From Bacteroidota bacterium (GTDB lineage: Bacteria > Bacteroidota > Bacteroidia > Bacteroidales > FEN-979), in the NCBI GenBank assembly GCA_026391755.1, contig JAPLDN010000158.1, positions 1 to 5,912 on the forward strand: a stretch of 5,912 nucleotides of DNA. Direction: 5' to 3'. The notes under the pieces were generated by a model, which saw only the letters and a program-made list of their open reading frames with translations, was not told the origin of the DNA and searched no databases. The translations under genes and the position numbers were made by a program. Below, piece by piece: positions 1 through 4,727 of this stretch; within the stretch, counting starts at the first letter, position 1; each line of letters opens with the position of its first letter.

Positions 1-852
1 CTTGGCAACAACCTCCTCGATGCGTGCCGGGTGGATTCGCCCGTCGGTAACCAGTTTGTGCAGGGAGAGCCTTGCGATTTCACGCCTTACAGGATCAAAG
101 CCTGAAAGAAGGATAGCGTCGGGAGAATCATCGATGATGATCTCTACGCCTGTGAGTGATTCGAGGGTGCGGATATTACGGCCTTCACGCCCGATGATCC
201 TTCCTTTGATCTCCTCGCTCTCAATGTTGAACACCGAAACAGTATTCTCGATGGCATGCTCGGTAGCCGTCCTTTGAATCGTTTCGATGATGATCTTTTT
301 TGCCTCGGTATTGGCTGTGATCTTAGCTTCATCAACGATGTCCTTAATATGGACCAGGGCGTCGGCTTTTGCTTCCTCCTTAAGGTTCTCGATCAGCTGG
401 GTTTTCGCTTCCTGTGCCGAAAGGTTGGAAATACTTTCAAGCTTCTCAATCTGGACTTTCTGTGCTTTGTCAAGATCGATCTGCTTCTTGCTTACAATAT
501 CAACCTGTGTCTGAAGGCTCTGTTTGATAGTGACAATCTCTTTCTGTTTCTTGGCAAGCTCTTCAATCTTCTGATTTATTGTCCCTTCCTTTTGCTTGAG
601 CCGGTTTTCATTCTTGGCAACCTCCTCATTCTTCTCATGAACGAATTTTTCATGCTCCGTTTTGAGCTGGAGGAACTTTTCTTTGGCCTGGAGGATTTTA
701 TCTTTCTTGATGACTTCGGCTTTATCCATTGCCTCTTTGAGCAGGGCATCGCGTTTGCGTTCCAGTGCTTTGTTTAAGATCGTACCGGTAATAAGCCCCC
801 CGATGATTATTCCGCTTACTCCGATGATCACAAATAATAGGATGTTTGGCAT
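1..852 (-). CDS. rny: Ribonuclease Y, N-terminal 284 residues (gene continues beyond the left edge)
   Basis: Membrane-anchored endoribonuclease that starts mRNA decay. The frame starts at ATG 852-850 and is open to base 1, giving 284 codons of a protein usually about 510-520 residues long. Residues 4-24 form one hydrophobic segment (the membrane anchor). A long charged region rich in Lys, Glu and Gln, roughly residues 27-205, is a coiled coil. A KH RNA-binding domain follows, with the hallmark GRIIGREGRNIR at residues 217-228, then a typical post-KH segment ending in HPARIEEVVAK. The catalytic HD domain lies outside the window, so intactness cannot be judged. The start is supported by the membrane segment beginning at once after Met; no clear Shine-Dalgarno is present. 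It lies about 20 nt after the oligo-U tail of the 6S-type RNA on the same strand, so it is probably expressed by read-through or from a promoter inside that RNA gene. The family assignment is secure. Confidence 0.96.
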   Translation of the reverse strand, partial: MPNILLFVIIGVSGIIIGGLITGTILNKALERKRDALLKEAMDKAEVIKKDKILQAKEKFLQLKTEHEKFVHEKNEEVAKNENRLKQKEGTINQKIEELAKKQKEIVTIKQSLQTQVDIVSKKQIDLDKAQKVQIEKLESISNLSAQEAKTQLIENLKEEAKADALVHIKDIVDEAKITANTEAKKIIIETIQRTATEHAIENTVSVFNIESEEIKGRIIGREGRNIRTLESLTGVEIIIDDSPDAILLSGFDPVRREIARLSLHKLVTDGRIHPARIEEVVAK

Positions 853-870
853 CTTCGTAGTGTTTATAGT

Positions 871-892
871 TAAAATAAAAAACCCGCACTAA
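871..892 (-). terminator. Terminator formed by the 6S closing stem plus U-tract
   Basis: On the minus strand the 3' arm of the 11-bp closing stem (892-882) is followed directly by UUUUUUAUUUUA (882-871, with the first U shared with the stem). The 5' arm of the stem is 170 nt upstream at 1072-1062. This is therefore a long-range stem plus U-tract rather than a local hairpin, and it probably also defines the mature 3' end of the RNA. It lies only about 20 nt before the rny start codon, so some read-through is likely. Confidence 0.65.
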
Positions 893-1073
893 ACAGCGAG
901 GTAATGATAAACCTCTATAGGAAACGTATAGGGCTGCCGGGTAATTCGAACGTCCACTGTCCGGTCGTAACCGAAATCCTGCAAGCAGGAGCGAGGCCTG
1001 TCCTACAAACCCATGAGCTATGCCCTAATGTTTGTAATGTTAGGTTTACAAACTGTCTGAATTAGTGCGGGTA
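881..1073 (-). ncRNA. ssrS: 6S RNA (RNA polymerase-binding regulatory RNA), Bacteroidota type
   Basis: 6S RNA imitates an open promoter and sequesters housekeeping RNA polymerase. The 190-nt gap between zapA and rny has no plausible ORF but folds as a long rod when read on the minus strand. Bases 1072-1062 pair perfectly with 892-882 (11 bp). ACAG 1056-1053 pairs with 896-893. GUAAACCU 1049-1042 pairs with 914-907 (8 bp, one G-U). A symmetric internal loop of 14 nt (1041-1028) against 14 nt (928-915) follows. UAGGGC 1027-1022 then pairs with 934-929, and GGGU/ACCC further in. The apical part holds a small hairpin with a CUUG loop (UCCUG/CAGGA, near 978-991) and a second one, CGGU/ACCG, near 962-973. 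Closed ends around a large central bubble are the 6S signature. zapA followed by 6S RNA is also the order in enterobacteria. A weak AAAC/GUUU helix could form within the bubble. Exact ends are estimated, and the identity is from fold and context, not from a covariance search. Confidence 0.82.
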
Positions 1074-1076
1074 AAT

Positions 1077-1094
1077 CTTTGATCAATTTCAAAG
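1077..1094 (-). other. Short inverted repeat over the zapA stop codon
   Basis: CTTTGA (1094-1089 read on the minus strand) is followed by AATTGA and then TCAAAG (1082-1077). This gives a possible 6-bp stem with a 6-nt loop that includes the zapA stop codon. It ends 5 nt before the first base of the 6S closing stem. No U-run follows, so it is not a classical terminator. It could mark where the 6S 5' end is cut from a zapA transcript, or it could be chance in AT-rich DNA. Confidence 0.35.
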
Positions 1095-1391
1095 AACATT
1101 CTGTTCGGATAGATATTCTGCCAGAACCTGGTCAACCTCGGTAAGCCTGGTTTTCCATTGTCCTTCCTGCTGCTTCAATAATTCTTCGTCCTGAAGAAAA
1201 CTTGTTGCATATTCAAGAGCGACCATGGCCAGAAGGTCCTGTTTGTCTTTATAGGCATAATTCACTGAATAATCCTTTATCCTGTTCTCAATCAACCGTG
1301 TCGCTTTGCGAAACAATTCCTCGTGATCCTTCTCAACGGCAAGCTTGTATGGCCTGTCTGCAATATTCAGTGAAATAGCTAATTCGTTCAT
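1089..1391 (-). CDS. zapA: Cell division protein ZapA
   Basis: A small cytoplasmic protein that binds FtsZ and bundles its protofilaments at the Z ring. The 100-residue frame (ATG at 1391, TGA at 1089) is the usual ZapA length. It has an N-terminal beta-rich head (about residues 1-20, ending in RPYKLAVE), then a helix with EELFRKATRLIENRI at 24-38. The conserved stretch KDKQDLLAMVALEYA is at 48-62, and a C-terminal helix suited to coiled-coil dimers fills about 63-95. It lies 19 nt after the coiled-coil gene and about 16 nt before the 6S-type RNA, all on the minus strand. It is most likely transcribed from the promoter at 1725-1756. A short inverted repeat overlaps its stop codon. The assignment is firm. 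Confidence 0.93.
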   Translation of the reverse strand: MNELAISLNIADRPYKLAVEKDHEELFRKATRLIENRIKDYSVNYAYKDKQDLLAMVALEYATSFLQDEELLKQQEGQWKTRLTEVDQVLAEYLSEQNVL

Positions 1392-1410
1392 AATTCGGCA
1401 GGAATCTCTC

Positions 1411-1698
1411 TCAGGTATTTAATAACCCTATACATTTATCGATTTCCCTCACAAGTTCATTGATCGTTGCCTTTAAGTCAGAATTGTTTCCTTTTACTTC
1501 AGACATTTTGGCAATTCTCAAAATCCGGATTTTCTCTTCCAATCCTTTAATTACCTGTTTTTGTTCTTCGTTCGTTTTTTTAAGTTGGTTTAAATCAGTA
1601 GTCAGGCTTGTATTCTCATTCCTCAGTTTCTTTTGCTGGGCGACGAGTTTCCGGACTTTAAAATCGATACCCGAAACCAGGGTTGTGACATCGTCCAT
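1411..1698 (-). CDS. Small coiled-coil protein upstream of zapA, ZapB-like by context
   Basis: A 95-residue protein (ATG at 1698, TGA at 1411) with no signal peptide or membrane segment, so probably cytoplasmic. After a short start, MDDVTTLVSGIDFKVRKLV, residues about 15-62 form a continuous charged helix (QQKKLRNENTSLTTDLNQL, then KKTNEEQKQVIKGLEEKIR) with spaced Leu, Ile and Val as in a coiled coil. A second helix at about 70-94 ends in VREIDKCIGLL. Enterobacterial ZapB is also a small all-helical coiled-coil partner of ZapA, and this gene sits 19 nt before zapA, so a division-ring role is a reasonable inference. Coiled coils resemble one another, though, and no family-specific motif proves ZapB homology. 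It is the first gene of the unit, about 20 nt after the predicted transcription start. It is real by operon position and by the sharp fit of promoter, start and stop. Confidence 0.75.
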   Translation of the reverse strand: MDDVTTLVSGIDFKVRKLVAQQKKLRNENTSLTTDLNQLKKTNEEQKQVIKGLEEKIRILRIAKMSEVKGNNSDLKATINELVREIDKCIGLLNT

Positions 1699-1724
1699 AC
1701 ATCAGAACCTTTTGGAATTTCTTG

Positions 1725-1756
1725 CAAAGATAATTATTTGATTGTCGGGAAGCAAA
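1725..1756 (-). promoter_or_regulatory. Bacteroidota-type promoter for the coiled coil-zapA-6S unit
   Basis: Read on the minus strand, TATCTTTG at 1732-1725 matches the Bacteroidota -7 consensus TAnnTTTG exactly. A TTTG at 1756-1753 lies 20 bp upstream, as expected for the -33 element. Transcription should start near 1717-1720, leaving a leader of about 20 nt before the ATG at 1698. Confidence 0.7.
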
Positions 1757-1842
1757 TTATTTCAGGCATGTATCTAAATGGCCGGACTGCCATGAAAAAA
1801 ATCTTTCGTTACCCTGTCACTTTTTGATGTTTGGCGGATAAA

Positions 1843-1877
1843 GGATTTACGAATTACGAATTACGATTTACGGATTA
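1843..1877. repeat. Degenerate 7-bp tandem repeat, five units (CGAWTTA type)
   Basis: Five consecutive 7-bp units read GGATTTA, CGAATTA, CGAATTA, CGATTTA and CGGATTA. Two are identical and the others differ by one or two bases. The array lies between the divergent promoter region and the DUF2851 start codon, two bases before a second 7-bp array of different sequence. It has no coding potential. The function is unknown; slipped-strand expansion and decay is the simplest origin. Confidence 0.8.
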
Positions 1878-1879
1878 AC

Positions 1880-1907
1880 AGTAACCAGTCACTAGTCACC
1901 AGTCACG
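1880..1907. repeat. Degenerate 7-bp tandem repeat, four units (AGTCACY type)
   Basis: Four consecutive 7-bp units read AGTAACC, AGTCACT, AGTCACC and AGTCACG. They end 6 bp before the DUF2851 start codon. The repeats therefore occupy the place where a ribosome-binding site would be, and would be transcribed into the 5' leader if the promoter lies upstream. The period matches the preceding array although the sequence is unrelated. Confidence 0.8.
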
Positions 1908-1913
1908 GTTCTT

Positions 1914-3191
1914 ATGAACGAGCAGTTCCTTCAGTACCTTTGGAAATTCAGGCTTCTCAGCCTTGATCTGCATACAGCAGAGGGGGCAAAACTCACTGTA
2001 TTGCACCCGGGGATACAAAACAACGACGGGGGCCCCGACTTCTTCAATGCCCGGGTACGCATCAACCAAACAGTCTGGGCCGGAAATGTTGAGTTGCATA
2101 TGAGGTCATCAGACTGGATCAGGCACCGGCATCAATATGATCCGGCATACGAAAATGTAATACTTCATGTGGTGTATGAAAACGACCAGGCAATCAGGCA
2201 AAAGCATCAGGGAATGATGGCGACATTGGAAGTGAAGAATAATTTCCCTGCCGGCATAGTGGAAAGGTACAGGGAGATCATGCAGAACCATCTGTGGATA
2301 CCCTGTTATAAGCTGCTCAATGGGATTGCCCCGGGAGTAATGCGCTTGTGGGCCCCGGCGCTGGCTGCAGAGCGCCTGAATGTAAAGTCGGGATTCATAC
2401 TGAGACTGCTCGATGAATATGCTGACTGGGATGAAGTGCTTTATATTTTACTTGCTTCCGGATTTGGTTTTCGGATCAATTCACTGCCGTTCGAACTGCT
2501 GGCGCGGTCGGTTCCCCTGAGGATAGTGAGGAGGAATGCCGACAACCCTTTCAGGCTGGAAGCCGTGTTTTACGGACAATCGGGTTTGCTTGCCGGGAAT
2601 CCCCGCGACAAATACCTTCGTTCGCTGCATTGTGAATACAGGCACCAGCAGGCTAAATTCGGTTTGAAACCTTTAAAGCCGGGTCTGTGGAAAAGACTGA
2701 GACTGCATCCTTCTAATTTTCCTGACATCAGGATCAGCCAATTTGTACAATGCCTGGTGAAATGCAAGGCCGAACCGGGATTTTTACTGCAAAGCGTGGA
2801 TGCCCTGATGCTGGAAGAATTTTTTCAGCTTAGCGCATCCGCATACTGGGACACACATTACAGGTTTGGAAAAACCGCCGGCAGGAATGAAAAGAAGATC
2901 GGGCCTGCAACGGCAAGGCTGCTGCTCATTAATGTTCTCGCGCCTTTTTTATTTGCTTATGGGTCGGCAAGGGATATGAGCCCGATGAGAATGAGAGCGG
3001 TTGAATTGCTTGAAGGTCTTGAAGCAGAAAGCAACCATGAGTCAAGGATGTGGAATTCGCTTGGAATCAATGCAGAGAACGCTTTGGAATCCCAGGCTCT
3101 TATACAGCTTAAGCGGAATTACTGTGATTATAAGCGCTGCCTTGAATGCCGGATAGGCCTTAAACTTCTTGATAAGCATAACCAACCATGA
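1914..3191 (+). CDS. DUF2851 family protein, possible nuclease-fold protein
   Basis: A 425-residue cytoplasmic protein without signal peptide or membrane segment. The N-terminal third matches the Bacteroidota DUF2851 family as I know it: HPGIQNNDGGPDFFNARV at 31-48, then WAGNVELHMRSSDW at 55-68, followed by HRHQYDPAYENVILHVV at 71-87. The family has no established function. The motif PD at 41-42 followed by E60-x-H62 on adjacent predicted strands resembles a PD-(D/E)xK nuclease core with His in place of Lys. The C-terminus carries C404-X4-C409-X2-C412, and IPCY places another Cys at 131, which could together bind a metal or Fe-S cluster; both points are inference. The length is normal for the family. 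ATG 1914 is chosen because MNEQFLQYLW is the typical start; there is no Shine-Dalgarno, and repeats lie just upstream. The stop overlaps the next start (ATGA at 3188-3191), so the two genes are translationally coupled. Confidence 0.88.
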   Translation: MNEQFLQYLWKFRLLSLDLHTAEGAKLTVLHPGIQNNDGGPDFFNARVRINQTVWAGNVELHMRSSDWIRHRHQYDPAYENVILHVVYENDQAIRQKHQGMMATLEVKNNFPAGIVERYREIMQNHLWIPCYKLLNGIAPGVMRLWAPALAAERLNVKSGFILRLLDEYADWDEVLYILLASGFGFRINSLPFELLARSVPLRIVRRNADNPFRLEAVFYGQSGLLAGNPRDKYLRSLHCEYRHQQAKFGLKPLKPGLWKRLRLHPSNFPDIRISQFVQCLVKCKAEPGFLLQSVDALMLEEFFQLSASAYWDTHYRFGKTAGRNEKKIGPATARLLLINVLAPFLFAYGSARDMSPMRMRAVELLEGLEAESNHESRMWNSLGINAENALESQALIQLKRNYCDYKRCLECRIGLKLLDKHNQP

Positions 3192-3889
3192 AAAAATTCC
3201 GGATCATCAGGGATTACCTTTCCTTTAACAGGAGCGAACTGAGGGGTGTCATCGTATTACTCATTCTCCTGCTTATGGTGGCGTCGGTTAACCAGCTGCT
3301 TCCCGAAGAGCATGTCATTCCATCGGTTAATTTTCCCGGTCTTGAGAAAGAGCTGATGGAATTTGAGGCCGGAATCAGGAGAGCCGGGATTGAAGATTCG
3401 TTAAAGAGGGGAAGCAAATACAAAACCTTCTGGTCATCCGCAGAACGAATAAAAGACACGGTAAAAAGCGCCAGGTATCAAAAACCAACGTTCAGCGTAG
3501 ATGTAAATAAAGCCGACACCCTTGAATTTCAGAGGTTAAAGGGAATAGGACCATCCTTTGCCCGGCGCATAGTTACCTACAGGAATAAACTGGGAGGGTT
3601 TATAAGCTGCCGGCAGCTGCTTGAAGTCTGGGGTGTGGATACCTCTCTATACAACCTCATCAGGGAACAGCTTGTGATCAGTTCAGATTCGGTACGCAAG
3701 CTGGATATCAATACCGTGTCGTTCAAGGAACTGCTCAGGCATCCTTACTTTCCTTATGAGTTAACGCGTTCTTTGATTTTATACCGCCAAAAAAACAAGA
3801 TCTTCAGGTCGGTCGATGAATTGAATTCGGTTGAAGGGATCAACGATTCAATTTTCAGGAGGATCAAACCCTATGTAAGAGCGAGATAG
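3188..3889 (+). CDS. Membrane-anchored helix-hairpin-helix (ComEA-like) DNA-binding protein
   Basis: A 233-residue protein with a short basic cytoplasmic start, one membrane segment at about residues 20-38 (GVIVLLILLLMVASV), a charged linker to about 100, and two tandem helix-hairpin-helix units. The first, about 104-165, is canonical: VDVNKADTLEFQRLKGIGP at 104-122, then ARRIVTYRNKLGGF at 125-138. The second, about 172-231, begins LDINTVSFKELLRHPYFP and ends VEGINDSIFRRIKPYV; the Gly-hydrophobic-Gly hairpin is lost in its first half. HhH units bind the DNA backbone without sequence specificity, and ComEA uses them to capture incoming DNA outside the inner membrane. The basic start followed by the membrane segment suggests an inner-membrane anchor with the domains in the periplasm. 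No pseudopilus or ComEC gene is in view, so a competence role is unproven. The start overlaps the DUF2851 stop by 4 bp. Confidence 0.88.
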   Translation: MKKFRIIRDYLSFNRSELRGVIVLLILLLMVASVNQLLPEEHVIPSVNFPGLEKELMEFEAGIRRAGIEDSLKRGSKYKTFWSSAERIKDTVKSARYQKPTFSVDVNKADTLEFQRLKGIGPSFARRIVTYRNKLGGFISCRQLLEVWGVDTSLYNLIREQLVISSDSVRKLDINTVSFKELLRHPYFPYELTRSLILYRQKNKIFRSVDELNSVEGINDSIFRRIKPYVRAR

Positions 3890-3908
3890 CGTGATAGCGG
3901 GATTGTGG
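3885..3908. repeat. 8-bp near-tandem repeat, three units, over the HhH gene stop
   Basis: GATAGCGT, GATAGCGG and GATTGTGG follow one another without a gap. The first contains the TAG stop codon of the HhH gene, and the last ends 1 bp before the rhomboid stop codon on the other strand. The repeat fills the whole 20-bp convergent gap. Three units, the third with two mismatches to the second, could be chance, but the resemblance in style to the 7-bp arrays makes a slippage origin plausible. Confidence 0.5.
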
Positions 3909-3909
3909 A

Positions 3910-4602
3910 TTAATTTTCGGTGTTTTCTTCGGTGGAAGTTGACTTCCAGTAAGCGTCTTCACCATCTTCCACTTCCTCATCGTTCCATTCATATACTTTC
4001 TTCTGGGGGCCGGATTTCCTGTAATAGATCGCCAGCAGCACCCCCGAAAGCAAGCCCATGAGATGCGAGTCCCAGGAAATATGCTCTTTTGGGAAGAACT
4101 GGGGAAACAGCCCCCACAGCAAGCTGCCGTACAAAAATGTGACCAGCAGTGTGATGATCATCAGTTTTTGCTCTCGCCGAATGATCCCGCTTAAAAACAG
4201 GAAGGAAGCCAGTCCGTAAATGATCCCGCTGGCCCCGATATGGGCTGCATTTCCCCTGGCAAATACCCATACCCACAGGCCGGTCATCAACCAGATGAGG
4301 AAGAATATTTTCCATGCAAGGGGGCGGTAAAAATAGAAAAGCAGGGAACCAAGGACAAGCAGTGGGATCGTATTAGCGAAGAGGTGCGAAAATCCGGCGT
4401 GAAGGAGAGGGGCGGAGATGATTCCAATCAAACCCGCAGCCTTAAGAGGAATCAGGCCATACTCATTCATCCCCATGTCCCATAAGGCATCGGCTATCCT
4501 TATCAGCCAAAGCAGGATGACAAACAAAACAGGGAAGATCATGCTTTGCAGAAAGCGTTTTTGTTCTTCCTGTAAAGGATCTGTATACGGTTTTTCAAAC
4601 AA
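3910..4602 (-). CDS. Rhomboid family intramembrane serine protease
   Basis: A 230-residue polytopic inner-membrane protease that cleaves transmembrane helices of its substrates. Membrane segments are seen at about 22-40, 68-92, 97-115, 121-141, 146-166 and 178-195, matching the six-helix bacterial core. The active site is complete. H68-X4-H73-X3-N77 in TM2 has the same spacing as His145/His150/Asn154 of E. coli GlpG. The nucleophile is S125 in GASG (123-126), and the catalytic His is H180 in SHLMGLLSG of the last helix. The C-terminal tail, about 200-230, is hydrophilic and very acidic. The frame has no ATG before residue 21, which is already at TM1. I therefore take TTG at 4602, which keeps the segment EEQKRFLQSMIFP that I expect in Bacteroidota rhomboids. 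No Shine-Dalgarno is visible. It diverges from the S41 protease gene and converges on the HhH gene. The substrate is unknown. Confidence 0.93.
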   Translation of the reverse strand: MFEKPYTDPLQEEQKRFLQSMIFPVLFVILLWLIRIADALWDMGMNEYGLIPLKAAGLIGIISAPLLHAGFSHLFANTIPLLVLGSLLFYFYRPLAWKIFFLIWLMTGLWVWVFARGNAAHIGASGIIYGLASFLFLSGIIRREQKLMIITLLVTFLYGSLLWGLFPQFFPKEHISWDSHLMGLLSGVLLAIYYRKSGPQKKVYEWNDEEVEDGEDAYWKSTSTEENTEN

Positions 4603-4612
4603 AACGGAACTT

Positions 4613-4648
4613 GTTAAGGTTGTGTTAAGAGGGGTTAAAATTAGTTAA
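4613..4648. repeat. Four GTTAA motifs at 10-11 bp spacing in the divergent spacer
   Basis: GTTAA occurs at 4613, 4624, 4634 and 4644, so the steps are 11, 10 and 10 bp, about one helical turn each. The motifs lie on one face of the DNA directly upstream of the rhomboid start codon (as TTAAC on its strand) and 38-73 bp upstream of the S41 promoter box. They could be an operator array for a multimeric regulator or a decayed 10-bp tandem repeat; the sequence does not decide. Confidence 0.5.
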
Positions 4649-4685
4649 ATCAGAAAGCTACGTCAAAAGGTATGCCAAAAATGGA

Positions 4686-4693
4686 TAATTTTG
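4686..4693 (+). promoter_or_regulatory. Predicted -7 promoter box for the S41 protease gene
   Basis: TAATTTTG is an exact match to the Bacteroidota -7 consensus TAnnTTTG and lies 34 bp before the S41 ATG at 4728. It predicts a start of transcription near 4699-4702 and a leader of about 27 nt. A matching TTTG -33 element is not found at the expected place (about 4662-4667), so the promoter may be weak or need an activator. Confidence 0.5.
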
Positions 4694-4727
4694 CAAATTA
4701 TTGTAAACGGGGTTTAAGAGTAAAGAT

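Noticed and set aside
256..777. A 173-codon open frame on the plus strand
   Set aside because: It lies wholly antisense to the rny coiled-coil and KH region. Its Leu/Phe-rich product is what the reverse complement of a Lys/Glu-rich coiled coil yields.
931..1025. tRNA-like look of the minus strand: GGGC start, TAGCTCA, GTTCGAAT and a GCCC end
   Set aside because: Only four acceptor pairs form, the arm around TTCGAAT does not pair as a T stem, no anticodon arm fits and the length is about 94 nt. The same bases fit the 6S rod better.
1089..1101. GTTCTTTG (1098-1091, minus strand) as a dedicated 6S promoter box
   Set aside because: It matches only the TTTG half of TAnnTTTG and no TTTG -33 element is placed correctly, so it is not listed as a promoter.
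1460..1741. Open frame on the plus strand opposite the coiled-coil gene
   Set aside because: It is antisense to a gene with promoter, start and operon support. Its Phe/Ser/Leu-rich composition is that of a mirror frame.
1778..1793. ATGGC/GCCAT hairpin in the spacer as a terminator or operator
   Set aside because: The stem is 5 bp with a 6-nt loop and no T-run follows on either strand, so it is not above chance.
1843..1907. CRISPR array or iteron origin
   Set aside because: The 7-bp units are directly adjacent with no spacers and are too short for CRISPR repeats. No replication initiator or DnaA-box cluster is nearby.
3934..3947. GGAAG-TTGA-CTTCC hairpin near the rhomboid 3' end as a terminator of the HhH gene
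   Set aside because: The stem is only 5 bp, lies inside rhomboid coding sequence and is not followed by a T-run on the plus strand.
3989..4315. A 108-codon open frame on the minus strand inside the rhomboid gene
   Set aside because: It overlaps in another frame a rhomboid with a complete active site, and its product has no recognisable features.
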